The notes: generated by a model not told the origin, from the sequence alone. A stretch of 64,000 nt of DNA from Chrysogorgia sp. JL179-B06 (GCA_035772405.1 JAYKKM010000216.1:1317501-1381500); one strand, 5' to 3'; positions 24,501-39,500 are shown, counted from the stretch's first letter. Made by a program: numbers and translations.

Positions 24501-27500
24501 AAGTACTGTACCTCTGGTACTAAGCCAAGGGATTAAGGGGATAGGACACGACAACAAGTAATATGGGCAAGTATTAGTCGCAATATGGATGTCTGCAATG
24601 TTTTACATGAGGTCAGTTTCTTTTACCTCCGACATATCATGCAAACTTTTTAAATTTAACATTTGCATGTTGGCAAATTTTTGAAGTCACCATAATGACT
24701 TTAGTCGCAATTGGCTTGCATGCTAAAACAATCAGATATGCTAGTATGAAAAAATCAAAAAAATATATGTAAAGAGAGCTTCAATATGTCAAAAAATACA
24801 GTTCCCATTCAGGACGATTCAGTGCGAAAATGTGACTTTCTAACCTAAAGATAGCGTGCTAGCAGTAATTTTTTTCGCGTAAAATATTAGTACTCTATTA
24901 TTTCCGATTTTTTTAATGAACCTTAGTTTTTCAAAAAAAAACGTAACAGCACTATCTTTTATTTTCAAGGCTCGAAAAATCATATTACATTATTATAAAA
25001 TTCCAGTTAATAAATTTAATGTATTTAACATGAATTATAAAACAGTTTTTCAAGACGAGAAAATATCGTATACTCGGGACACGCTCACTTGGCATAGTGT
25101 ATTTTGAGTATTAAAATATACTATTACTAAATATGTTATTAGGATGTATTGTTTACATTCATGGTTTTTCAAATAAATACATGGATGTAGATAGAAACAC
25201 ATTCATGCAAGGTTTTTAAAAGAAATACGTAAATCTGAAAATAGAAATGCATTGGCTTCATTCAAAGAAATATACACGAATGTATATAGAAACACACACA
25301 TGACGGTGGAACGGTGGATGATGGTCAATAACGGTGGATGATGTCTAATGATGGTGGATGATGGTTAATGACGGTGTATGATGTCTAATGACGGTGGATC
25401 ATGTGTAATGACGGTGGATGATGTCTAATGACGGTGGATGATGGTCAATGACGGTGGATGATGTCTAATGGCGGTGGATGATGTGTAATGACGTTGGATG
25501 ATGTGTAATGACGGTGGATCATACTGTATGTAATGACGGTGGATGATGCCTAACGACGCTGGATGATGTCAAATGACGGTGGATGATGTCTAATGGCGGT
25601 GGATGATGTCTAATGGCGGTGGATGATGTCTAATGACGGTGGATGATGGTCAATGACGGTGGATGATGGTCAATGACGGTGGATTATGTCCAACGACGGT
25701 GGATGATGTCCAATGACGGTGACGGTGGATGATGTCTAATGACGGTGGATGATGTCTAATGACGGTGGATGATGGTCATTGACGGTGGATGATGTCTAAT
25801 GACGGTGGATGATGTCTAATGACGGTGGATGATGGTCATTGACGGTGGATGATGGTCAATGACGGTGAATGATGGATAATCACGGTGGATGATGGTCAAT
25901 GACGGTGGATGATTTCTAATGACGATGGATGATGTCTAATGACGGTGGATGACGGTCAATGATGGTGGATGATATATAATGATGTATGACGTATATTGAT
26001 GTGTATTGATGTATACTGATGTATAGTGATGTATAATGATGTATACTGATGGGTAATGATGGGTAATGACGGGTAATGATGGTTGCTCCGGGAATTATTA
26101 GGCTGGTGTTCCCAATTGGTGTATAGTAGGCCATGGAATTTTTACCTTCTTTTTGTTGTCATTACTTGCTCCATGCCTTGCTCCCCTTACTCATTACTCC
26201 CATAGTACTTGACCATATTACTTACCTTATCATGCCTTACTCCCCTTACTCCCATAGTACTTGACCCTATTACTTACCTTATCATGCCTTACTCCCCTTA
26301 CTCCCGTTACTCCCATAGTACTTGACCCTATTACTTACCTTATCATATACCATGCCCAAAATAAGACGAGTACTTTAGCAAATAAGCTTCTGGTAATAAA
26401 CCACCGTCATCGCGACTATGAATGATCATCCTCATATCAAATATCTAAAGGAATATGATTTGGAAATGTCCATCCCTGTATGTAGGAACATTAAAAATTT
26501 AGGTACGTTATATGTCAAAGTAGAATAATTATGTTATAGAATATTCTTTTGGAACTGGTGTGAATACCACTACTGGCTATTTTTTGTGTACTGTAATTTT
26601 TGGGCAACACTTTATATATAATTTTCTGGCATCATTTTATGGACACAGATGTCTACAGTATTTTTATAAAGTACTGTAGCCTGCTCCATATTTGACTAGT
26701 TGAGCACCCATGCAAGGTAAATGTTGTAGAATGGCACTGTAAAATTGGACACAACATTTTGAAAACCATGCAAAAGGTCAGTGTTGATCATAAACTAGTG
26801 TGTGGGTGGAACTCTGTTTACACCAATGTGTTTCCTTGTATAATAATATATTGGCAATAAAAGAGTGTTTTAATTTACATAAAACTATGCAGTAAACCAT
26901 TACTTTATACTCAGCTTGATTTGTTTTGCAAAAGTAATGTTGTGCTGCATAAGCACCCATCGCTTGCATAAGCATTCATCACTTGCATAAGAATCCTATT
27001 GCAGGTGTAAGGAGAGCTAAAAAGACTTTCTGTATGCTTACCTGAAGATATTTCATATTTATTTTCATTCTATAGTGCTATTCCTCAGAATGAATCTTTT
27101 GCAAGGGTAAGAAAACAAATAGATTTTGTGTTTTCCTTTAGTGTAGTGTATTCTTTGTATAACTTGGAATAGCTGTAGACACACGCGCCATGATTTTGCT
27201 CCGAACAATCCACGTTATCCTTTTTGTTTGGTTGATTCTTCTCGGGACTCGTCATACTGAGGAGAACCTAGTTTAGGCCTTGTTACGTACCGTAACGAAT
27301 CAACTTCTACCACCTTATTTTTCTCAAACACGTCGTTTGATATTTGAGTTTTCTTTTTTTTTAAATTAATAGTTTTTTGTTCATAGTGGTAATATATGTA
27401 GTAGGCTTTATCTTATAATGAAACTGTAATTAGTCATATAAGTAACATTAAGAATATATTGTTGTAAGAGCATTGAGACTATTGTATAATGCTCCTAATA

Positions 27501-30500
27501 CGTCTTTATTATTATTATTATTATTGTATTTGTCAACACTAAATAATTCCCTATTGTGGTAGTAATGAGATAAAAGAAAGGATGAAAATCCATACCATGT
27601 CACTTTACTCTACTTTTCCTGTTTCAGATGCATCCTTTAATGTTAAATAGGTCATACAAATGTAAGCACAAAGTTTGCCAAACATTAGAAGAAGCTGACA
27701 AGATGAACCTATTTTTTGCACCATCAGGTGTAAAACGATCAGTCTACTCTCAGGTTATTGTTAACAAGTTTGAGAGCTACAGACAAAGGTTATATAATGC
27801 ACAGTCTTGTCTTGTGCAATACCATCCTTATGGAAATCCTATAGCTCCTGCAGGGCCTGGACTACAAGTACGACGACGTCACACAAGGGCAAAACGACCA
27901 AGTGTGCTCATAAAAAATACACAGGAAATTGATGATTTGATAGAGAGTAACAAAGGTAATGAAATTGATCATACTCTCTATGTACTGTACATGATTATGG
28001 TTGCAGGGACGATGATGGTGGTAGTGGTGGTGGTGATGATGGTGTTGGTGGTGATGATGATGGTAGTGGTGGTGGTGATGATGATGATGATGATGGTAGT
28101 GGTGATGATGATATTGGTGATGATGATGGTAGTGGTGATGATGATGGTAGTGGTCGATGATGATGATGGTAGTGGTGGTGATGATGGTAGTGGTGATGAT
28201 GATGGTGGTGGTGTTTGTGGTCATGATGATGATGGTGTTGTTGATGGTGATGATGGTAGTGGTGATGATGATGGTGGTTATGGTGGTGATGATGGTAGTG
28301 ATGATGATGATGGTGTTGGTAGTGATGATGATGGTAGTGATGATGATGATGGTGTTGGTGTTGATGATGGTGTTGGTGATGATGGTAATGGTGATGGTGA
28401 TGGTAATGGTGATGATGATGGTAGTGGTGATGATGATGGTGTTGGTGGTGATGATGATAGTTGTGGTTATGATGATGGTGTTGGTGGTGATGATGATGAT
28501 GTTGGTGGTGATGATGATGGTGTGGTCATGATGATGATGGTGTTGGTGGCGATGATGGTAGTGGTGATGATGATGGTAGTGGTGGTGATGGTAGTGATGA
28601 TGGTTGTGGTCATGATGATGATGGTGTTGGTGGTGATGATGATGATGGTAGTGGTGATGATGGTAGTGGTGGTGATGGTAGTGATGATTGTAGTGATGAT
28701 GATGGTAATGGTGTTGGTGGTGATGATGATGGTAGTGGTGATGATGATGGTGTTGGTAGTGATGATGATGATGGTAGTGGTGTTGGTGTTGGTGGTGATG
28801 ATGATTGTGGTGATGATGTTGGTGGTGATGATGATGGTTGTGGTGATGATGATGATGATGGTGGTGATGATGATGGTGTTGGTAGTGATGATGATGGTAG
28901 TGGTGGTGATGATGGTGTTGATGGTGATGATGGTGTTGGTGTTGGTGGTGATGATGATGGTAATGGCAATGATGATGGTAGTGGTGATGATGATGGTGTT
29001 GATGGTGATGATGGTGTTGGTGGTGATGATGATGGTAATGGTGATGATGACAGTGTTGGTGGTGATGATGATGGTGTTGGTGGTGATGATGGTGGTGATG
29101 GTGGTGATGATGATGATGATGGTGGTGTTGGTGGTGATGATGATGGTGGTGTTGGTGGTGATGATGATGGTAGTGATGATGGTGGTGGTGATGATGGTGT
29201 TGGTGGTGATGGTGTTGGTGATGATGGTAGTGATGATGATGATGGTAGTGGTGATGAAGATGGTGTTGGTGGTGGTGTTGGTGATGATGATGATGATGAT
29301 GGTAGTGGTGATGATGATGGTAGTGGTATATAACAATATAACTTATAGTTATTACCACAAAATGTTCAGTTTTATGATTTGATTTTTAGACACAATTGAC
29401 CTCGTGGAGAATCCTGAAATATCTAAAGAAACTGGGTATAGTAGTGGTGTTGGTGAACAAGCAGTGCTAGAGGCCATCCGTAAATATGATGGTTGTAGTG
29501 ATACTAACCAAGACGCCATGACACCACCACTACTTAATAACAATTCTTCAAAACAGAAAGATGTTGATTTGACAGAAGATAATGATGTTGTCATAGAAAC
29601 GAAATGCATCGTCGATAATTCCTCGCAATCTGATCTAGCAACAGAATCAGAATACAGTCCTATTAAACCAAGATTAAAAAAACACATACGACGAACCATA
29701 CTTGAAGACACCGTTAGCGATGAGGAACTACCTAGCTTTAGTTTTAGGAAATCTAAAGAAGAAGAGAAAACAAACGAACCAGAGGAATCAAAGGAACCAG
29801 AGGAATCACAGGAACCAGAGAGACCGAAAGGGAAACAGGAATCAGTGATTGTTTCGTCGAAGGAAAACGCACCGAGTACGCCAACCTCAGACGCAGAAGC
29901 ACTGGAGACAGCTGACAGAAGACAATCGCACCATGAGTGCCCGATGTGTTATAAATTGTTCTCGGAAGACAGAATTCAAACCCATGCCGCCGTTTGTAAT
30001 GGTTCAAATTACGAGATTCTCAGGCGATCAGCGAGGTAAAACTTTACAATATAACGTGGCGAATGCGAAGCATACTTTGTTACTTCACGGGTTTTGTGAA
30101 AGATTTGACTAAATATTGTAGTTTTGTGACTACTAGTTTTGTTCTTTTTTTTATTCTCGTGCGTTAAACCACGAAGTTTTAATGAGAATAAATATGAAAA
30201 CTGCTAAGTTCTTAAAATAACTGGATATACTATAAAAAAAGAGAAATAAGAGAACTTCAATATGTCTAAAATTACTTAAAGTGCCTATCTCACGTTTGGG
30301 GATTTTACATATTCGTAATATTTGGGTCTTCCTGAGGAAAATCATAATATATCTTGTCAGCCGAAAATTTCATCTTCATGGAATTTTTGCTGTTAAAGTT
30401 ATCGGATGTGATGTCACAAGAGGCATTTTTGTGTCAAGTTACAAAAGAAAACTGGTTTGGAATGCCTCTTGTGACATCACATCCTGTAACTTTGATAGCG

Positions 30501-33500
30501 AAAAACTCCATGAAGATGACATTTTCGGCTGACAATATATATTATGATTTTGCTCAGGAAGACCCAAATATTACGGATTTGTAAAATCCCCAAACGTGAG
30601 ATAGACACTTTAAGTCAAAGTACATGTACTGACGTATTTCAACTGAGGACGTTTCGGACGATGTGCCTTTCTTCACATTGCGTCATCATTGTTGCCCTGT
30701 TTGGATTAGAATTATAGTATTTAATTTTCTTGATCGAAGAACATAGTGGCATTTTGTGAGTTCTACAGGTATCTCATCAACTGTGATTTTTACTCGCCAT
30801 TTCGAGATTTTCTTACAACTTAGAGGGCTGTTTAATGACAACGCTGGGTGTTGTATTCATTGGATTGTGTTATGTGCAGGCTATGCCAGAGGAAAGCGTT
30901 AATAAAGATGGCAAAATTCTTCTTAGAGATACGCCTTTGTTGGAGCGAGATGAAGTGCTCGACGCAGTTTCCCAAAGATCTGACCGCGATGTTTTTAGCA
31001 GTGGAAAGACCCAAGAACAAAACAAGATGTCGCCCATTATCAAAGTACGGACACCAACGAAAGTCCGGGAACTCAAATTGATGTCACCAAGTTTATCTGT
31101 TCGGAATTTGGCTGATGAATTCTCTTCGCAACCAAAACAAGGAGAAGCAGTTAAAATGTTCGGCTACAATGTCTTACTAAGCCCTAGGGCTAACTGTGTT
31201 GCGGAAGACGCGATAAAGAAAAGGAGTTACGTTTTGAGTAAAGACGAAAAACACGACTTTGAGAAAAGTAAGAGAAAAGAGGAAGATAATGTGAAGAAAA
31301 TTGCAAGCAGAGGAAGTGATGTTATTATGGAAACTAAACGTGGATGTAAAGTATCAGATTCTCATAAAAGAAGTGAATCAGAAACAGCAAAAGTTGATAT
31401 TCGACAATCAAGATGGTTGAATGCTACCAAATCCGAATCTAAGACACGTGACTCTTCGGAATTAATTCAAATGTAAGTTTTAACCACCATCAACCTCGTT
31501 ACGAGGTTACCGTGAGGTAAAAGACTGGAATTGATAGTAGAAGTTTATTTTTAATGTTTAACTCTTTCCTGTCCGACACAGTCAAAAGGGGTCATAGAAG
31601 ACCCCGAAGTCGTCAATCGAAAACCACGGCACACGGTAACGCAAGATTAAAAATTGAAATTCGACAAGCGCCAGGCACATGAGATCCACTCACACGCCAA
31701 GTTTGATTTGATTTCATAAACAACTCTGCAATTGGTGGCGTTTTGAATTCTCATGATGCTACACGGGCGCCCAAGATGGCGTTTTCTAGCAAAATGGAGG
31801 TTTTCCAACCTGATTTATGATAATTAATGCTAATTTATATTAACATAATGTGTCTTGTTCGGGAAATTCAAAAGCACAAGTAAAAGCCGGTTTATCGGGC
31901 TTTCAGAAAATGTATAGGTTTCGCAACAGTTATGGATATTTCCAGAGATATGGATAGGACAACGAGGTAGTTCAATTTTAGATGTTTTTCAGCCGGACAG
32001 GAAAGAGTTAAAGTGCCCCTGTGATCAAATTTTTGGTATCCCGAATTTTTACATATTTGTAAAGAGCATAGTTTTCTTACTTAACTTGCCAAATTTCAAA
32101 CAATTGCGAGCATGGGAAGTCGCCTTTTCAGACTGTTTTTATACGAGATTATACGGAGGTTGCGTTAGAGGAAGTGACGTCAAAGACTCAACACGTGGCT
32201 AGTTGTGTATGAATATAAACCATAGAGCTTTGTCACGTGTTGAGTCTCTGACGTCACAATCACATACTCTGCTGTGGAATCGCGGGCTCGTCTGGAACAA
32301 GTTTTGAGCAATAGTTGACAAAATTTGGGCGACTTGGTGGTTAAATTTCTTGTGATAAAATGTTTGTCGTTCATTTTTTTGGCAAATGCGAACATTTATT
32401 AACCTAACATGATGTTCTGTAACAAAAAATGCCAGGAAACGTAATGTGATATTTCGTCGCAGGGTCACTTTAATTTATCGCGAAATATTTATGATCCTCC
32501 TCAACTAAAACAGAGTATACTACTCTCCATGATAATAAATAATACTCCAAACTTTCCAAAATTTTGGATACAAATACATGCATTTAGAACTGTTTAAAGA
32601 TGAAAAAAGGAACTTTTATGCTTATACTATTCCCAGTCCTTTTTTTCACGTTCATATCAAAGACTGACGAATAATTATTATGAATATTATGAACGTGGCT
32701 TGATCGAAAGACGTGAGCAGGCCTGCCTTTTGAGAAAGGTCGGCTTGATGGAATACTCGCAGTTGAGGTGACCGTGAGGTACTAGGTTCGAGTCGTCTTC
32801 TGGACGATCGTTTTTAGTATAAGCGTTAGTTTTATGGTTAGTATGTTAGGGTTAGTATTAGGGTTGGTTAGTATTAGGGTTGTTAGTATAAGGGTTACTA
32901 CTAACTCTAATACTAACCTTAAAAATATATCCTAACATTCATCTTAATATTGGCGACCATGTTGAAACCTACCTCTCTCGCGGATACTAAAAAAGACGAC
33001 TCGCACCTAGTACCTCACGGTCATCTCAACTGCAAGTATTCCATCTAGCCACGATGTTGGTGTAAAATCCGTGATCCGAGATGTTGCTCTGTTGTGTTAG
33101 CCGTTAAGTGCCACTACGATCAAATTTTTACCTATCGATATTTTTACGTATTTATAAAGCAGAGCTGCTAAATATTACTCGGTCGAAACCGTTTTGCGAT
33201 TCGACGATGGCAAGTATTATTTTTCTTACTCCGAATCTGGAGTTATGTACGCGATTAATCGTTCATGTTCTTGACCAGCGTAACGAAGTGACGTCAGATT
33301 CTCAACGCGAAGACTACACGTGGCTAATTCTTGAAGTAAATCAAGGTCGTTTTTTCAAATTCTTCGTCTGAAAGGCTGGACATTTCATCTACTTCTCGAA
33401 AAAAAACAAGAAAACAAATAACCTCGACCGAAATTCAGGCGTAGCATTGAGAATCTGACGTCACAAACAATATTATCTTTTGAAATTGCGGGCTCACTTG

Positions 33501-36500
33501 GAACACGTTTTTAGTAATGGTGGCCTAAAAAATAAGTGATTTCAGAGCTCAAAATACTTACTTCAAAATACCATTTTTTAGTTTTTTTTTACATCGATAA
33601 TCACTTTCGACCCTGAAATACTATTCTACATTCTACATTTTATTGAGTTGATAAAATCTTACGATATCACATTCTATGCTAAAAAGACGGGGGTGAATTT
33701 TCATCGTAGTGGCACTTTAACCTGCCGGATTTGATGACCTGTATGAACCTGTGAGATCTTGCTAATAGGTGGTAAAAATTATCTGGTGTAAGAGTGAGTC
33801 ATCTGACTCCAAACCATTACGTCATTACCAACCTATTAGCAAGATCTCACGTGAACCTGAGTACGAATTCAGATATAATTTGTATTGTATTTTTGTATTT
33901 AAACTTGTTTAAAAACGGTGGCCCTTCAGAGTGCGTAGGCATCTGGTTTCCAAGGGGCCGTTTGTATATACTAATATTAAATTACACATGAATTAAGAAA
34001 CAAATGTCCCGATGATTATGTACATAAACTTAACTAAATACTGATTATTTCATTATATTACAGAATTACTATATAAACTTAGTTGCCCGAGAGAATAGCC
34101 TTGAACTGCTTTAGTGAGCATTTCTTTCTTTTGGTATTTCAGTTAGTTTATCAATTTTTTCTCTCTTATTGTTTTTTAACAGTCTGCATGAAGAAACTCT
34201 CCCGTTAACAGCCTCTACTAAGATTGGTGAGTGATCTCTGAAGCAGGTGGTAAATTATAGATTGAACTATGGTGCTTTGCGCACGAAAAATTCTATATTT
34301 TACAAACAAGTCGAGTATAGATTTTTGAGGACACTTTATTTGGTATAAAGGGTGTTCTCACTAAATTTATTTTGCATTGTCAAATTAATTTTAATTAACA
34401 ATTAGATAACGAGTGTAAATTTCGAGAAATTAACTATCGCCTCATAGAAATTGTGAGCAAATAATTTAATAATTGTTTCAGTACAAACTAACTTGTATTC
34501 GTAATTTCTTCAGAATTATTTCGAAAAACGAAGCATCAGCCCTTGAAAAAAATCAATATTGGGGGAGGCCGACCCAGGTCGGCACCTTTCGCCATTTTTG
34601 GAGGCCACTTTCTACCTATAGAATTATAATTTCAGAGCTCTTCCAAGCCCTAGAAGGCAACCAAAGCATCTTAATAGCAGCAGACATGTATATATGCTTG
34701 TTGATTATTTACCTTAGTTTCCGAAGTCTAAAACCTAAATATCACGTTCTTCACGAGTCCGAATCGCGTATCAGAAGTATTTTTACCGACATCGAAATAA
34801 GGGAAATCGCCCTCACGCGCCGCTAGCTCAATATCTATCGACAATTAGATAGCGAATAGCATGGCCAATTCCAATCTCGTACCCAAAGCCTGCGAGCCAA
34901 TTCGATTGCAACATTTGCATTTGTACCCCACCGGAATTACGTCCCATGCTAATAAAAAAGGATCGTATTACGAGTGATAAAAATCATATAAAAATAGATG
35001 ACATGATATGTCATAAAGTGTTTTGAGTTTAATAGTGAACTATCGAAACGATTGTATGTAAAGATGTGAATATTAAATAAAGAAGAGTTACGCAACGAAC
35101 CCGTGAAGTAACACGAGTAACACATTAAACTACTAGTAATCACCATCTTTTCCGTCATTGTGGTTTGTGTTATTAGTTACCTTTTACCAACATAATACAA
35201 ATACAATGTTTCTTTTGTACTTTAGTTAGCGACATAAAGCGACCTAGGCACGCTGAAAAAGACTTCCTTTCTCTTGAGTGTGAGCGTGAGGAATCTGATT
35301 TTGAAAAGCACGAGGTAATTTGATTTAGAAAATTTTACCCAGAGTGAAAAAGATGCGACCGTTGACTGGAATCCGTTTACTGGCAATATGTGCAGTGCAG
35401 TATATATAACAAATATAGTGGTGCAGTGCGCGGTGCAGAGTACTGCGCGGTATAGTGCGCAGAGTAGTGCACGGTATAGTGCGTAGAGTAGTGCTCGGTA
35501 TAGTGCGCGGTGCGCAATGTAGTGTGCAGTGTACTACAGTACAGCGCAACAAAGCATATTAACAAATATATATATGGCAAATACTTAAATTATGTTGTAT
35601 ATATTTGTTTTTTGTCCCACAGAGTCATAGTTTGCCTTCAAAAAAATGTATCGGACAAACCTCTTCTGTGACATCTATCTCATCCTCTGAAGATGAGTCT
35701 AATGAGAACGTAGTCCGCTCCAGCTCAAAAGTAAGACAAAAATAAACATAGTTAAAATTACTGTAGTTAATGTGCCAGGCGTGTGTAGCTTGGAACAATC
35801 TGGATAAGTCTAGCTGGATACTTATACACTTGCGGTGTATATTCCATTTTGCCATTGACAGTTCAGTTATATATGCACATATGACATCAGAACGAGTTGG
35901 TCACTGATGTTCTTACCACGTTCTGACGTCCTCTATGATCTATAACTGAACAGACAGCAAAAAATGGAATCTATTTGTTTTATACAATGCAAAACAACCC
36001 CATGCAAAGGTTTATCAAAGCTGTTGGGGCATGAAAAAAGAAAAACACAGAGCGTAAATTTATGGTGAAGGAAAATTTCGAGTGTTGGAATATATATATT
36101 TTAAGACCAAACGGGGACCAGTTGCGAAAAATACAACTTCAAAGCCTCATACGTTTCATAGTACGAAATAGTATTACCAACTTTGAAAAAATTCCAAAAG
36201 AGGCAAAACTTGTCCATATAAGCTTATTATTTGAAGTGTTTTGTGTCTGAGATAGAGGGCTTATGTTCGGAGCTCACTGAGGTATGGTGAAATTTCCTGT
36301 TTTCCAGAAATGTTGTCCAAACTAAGTCAAACTTACCAAACATATTCAAACTAATTTACAAGGTTGTTTCCATGACAACAAGGTCACGTGACTCATTGGC
36401 GTCCATATTGGATGAAAACCTAAAACCTTCTTGAGTACATGGATCAACATCAAAATTTACCAAACAAACACCATAATTTGATTCAAACATTAATTACGTT

Positions 36501-39500
36501 TATTATCCTAAGTTCAATGGTAGGAATTAATTTGCATAAACAAAAATATGAGAGTAATTGTAATTAGAGGAAAAATCAATCACTAAAATTTTGCATTTAC
36601 AATAAAGTTATACAACCTGGCAACTAAGCATGATAAACTAGATAACTATTTACATCAAATTAGGCTGTTTATTTGTTTACATTATTAGGTGGTTTGGATA
36701 TCGAAGGAAGAAATTACATAAATTAAGCCAACTTTCACCTCGATTTTCTCTTAAAATACTGATTTGTTTGAGATGTAATATGAAACACTCGGAAGAGTGA
36801 TTCATCAGGATATCCAAACACCTCGAAGTTTGTTTAAAAATCTCGGCTTCGCCTCGGTTTTCAACAAACGTCTCGGTGTTTGGATATCCTGATGAAACAC
36901 ACTTCCTCGTGTTTCATATATTACTTAAAAAACTCATTAATAATTCATGAGGAAAACACAAAGGAAATCAATACCGTGTCGTAGGTTTTATATGTGATAA
37001 AATTTCATCCTAATTTACATAAACTTTAGCTTTGATTTTCTCGGCTTAGACAACATTGATTTTCAAAATTACTACGGCAATGAACTTATCAAATGGGTCG
37101 TTTTTTAAGCTATTCAAAACACTCGCAGTACGTGTTTTATCAGATATAAAACACTCGGGCTACGCCCTCGTGTTTTATATCTGATAAAACACTGCTGCTC
37201 GTTTATTAAACAGTACATAATATTAAAATTACTAAAATTATTACAAAAATTATAATTTACTTTAAGTTTAAACAAGAGAAAATATATGTGTTTTTGGTCC
37301 TCTCAGTTTTAACCCTTGCCACAACATATTGTGTACTTCGTCTCAAGTTATAATATCTAACATTTCTTTGTGATGGAAGTAAGCAGTTTAACTTGTGCGA
37401 CTTATTATTTAAGATATCTCGGAAATGATTTTTACAAATAGATAAACGCCTACTCTGCGTTATTAAATGGGCTAAGTCTAGAGCTTCATCGTACGACGAA
37501 TTAGGATATATAATACGCAATGCTCTTGTATCCGTTCGAGCTGATTACATATAGATACTCAAATATATGTATATGAAAATTTGACAGCCCCAACCGGGAA
37601 TCGAACCCGAGGTCTCTGAATCAACGCATCGGCGCTCTAACCTTTGAGCTATTGAGACACGGTCAGAACAGTCAAACATCATATACATATATATACATCG
37701 CCCCGACTCTCAAGTAGGAGGCAATTTACAACAATTTTCTTTAGATGAAGAGAGGATTTATAAATATATTGAACATTAATAAATCCTCTCTTCATCTAAA
37801 GAAAATATAGATACTCTGGTAAACTAAAGTGGTATATTTGAATTTGAATTTATTTAAAAATTATACTAATATTTTGCAACCATGAAGGTTGAAATACATC
37901 TATCATTTACACGGTTAAAAATTACAGAGTTAATTTGATTAAAAATAGATAAATATAACGAATAAAAGTTAGAATATTTACAAATGTTTCACAGCTAACT
38001 AGGAGAAATTACAATAAATTTGAATGTTCATTATATTGCATTACAGAAGACGGAAAAAACGAATTTCTAAAACGATTGGTCCTGCATTTAATTGGAACGA
38101 GCTTATTAGAGAACCGTAAATTGTAACTAGACTTTTCTACAGTGTCAATAAGTTCGGAAAGAGGACTAGATTGTGGAAGAACCTTATTCCTAAAAAAGGT
38201 CGAACATAGAAGTTCACGCCTTGAAGACAAAGTTGGAATATTAAACACTGTCAAAGCATCGTTATAAGATAGTGATGAGTTGATTATTTTCAAAGCTCTT
38301 GACTGGATCCTTTCAATATCGTCAGAAAGGTATTCAGCGATGTTATAGTGCCAAACTTGGGCGCAATACTCCAAAATTGGTCTTATGCATGTAACGTACA
38401 CTGTAATCAGTGTTTTTATATCTCACAAGCATATTCTAACAAAGATCTAATACATACAATATAAAAAGAGCACAATTCATTTTCACGAACTTTGGCTCGC
38501 TTCAACTGAATTAAAAAATCGCTTGGGGGCCTATATAGTCGTACTAATACATTGGGAAAAAACATTAAATTTAGCAACGCTTGTCCTGATTGTTGGGGGG
38601 GGGGGGGGGGGGGCTCAAGCCCCCAGCGCCCCGCTTCCTAACGCCTCTGACTTTTGGTAATATCTATGGAAGATATAGAAATATTTGTTTTTCGGAGGAA
38701 GTTTATATGAGATTGTTATATTTAGACATTGAACGATGAAGACGCGTTAGACTTGCTGAACAACGGTTACAAAGGGAAAAAAAGAAAAGGAGAAAATGTC
38801 GTTCAAGAAATGCGAAAAAAACGCCCTAAAAATCCTGAACTGGATGACAGCGTTGAATTATGTAGTTTTTGTCAAAAATATATCCCATCGCGGATTTACG
38901 GTCAACATGTTGACGACGAAATTGCTGAGAAAAAGAAGGAAAAGAAGAAAGAAGGTAACAACCTCGTACCCAGGGTCTTATCTCCGCGCGGGGGCGGGCC
39001 GAGAGCGGAGATAAGACCCTGGGTACGAAGTTGAGAAGGTAATAGACGTTATAGACCTCTTCTATAATGGCGCCCAAATGAAATATTCTTTTATATTTAT
39101 TTAAATTAGCCTGACCTCGTTCGTGTGTCTGTAATTCCAAAGAAACTTTGCTTTGTAACGAGGCCAGAAAGGCTAATTTGCATGCATATAAAAGAATATT
39201 GAGACTGTCCATCATTATGAAATAGGTATATGGGTTATTGAAAAGCTTTCTAATGGGGTGTTTATATGGAGGAGGGCCAGCCCTCTTTGCCGAGATCCTG
39301 CGTCTCAGCGTAATTCCTTGTAAAAATGTGTTTGCGTTTACATGACAAGAAGGCCAGCCCTCCTGGGCGAGATCTCGCTATTGACAACCCGAGATCTCGC
39401 CTAGGAGGGCTGGAATTTTTTCATATAAACGCACCGAAGAGTGCTGTCCCTCCTAGGAAACTTTATATTTCGCACGACTGTGTTTAAGTTACAAATTGAA

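Noticed and set aside
25301..26080. CRISPR-like array
   Set aside because: The units are contiguous with no unique spacers, in an intron of a eukaryotic gene.
27862..29358. Very long His-rich and Thr/Ile-rich reading frames on the minus strand
   Set aside because: They are the complement of the GAT/GGT trinucleotide array, have no start context or splice signals, and vanish outside the repeat.
30001..30112. UIMC1 ending at RRSAR-stop
   Set aside because: The apparent stop overlaps a good GTAAAA donor, and later exons carry the second finger and basic tail expected of the same protein.
33108..33371. 87-residue frame in the TTAA element as a transposase remnant
   Set aside because: No DDE-type motif or known similarity could be seen, and the element's arms explain the sequence.
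35325..35580. TTLRTIPCTTLRTI repeat protein on the minus strand
   Set aside because: It is read from the GC-rich minisatellite 35394-35550.
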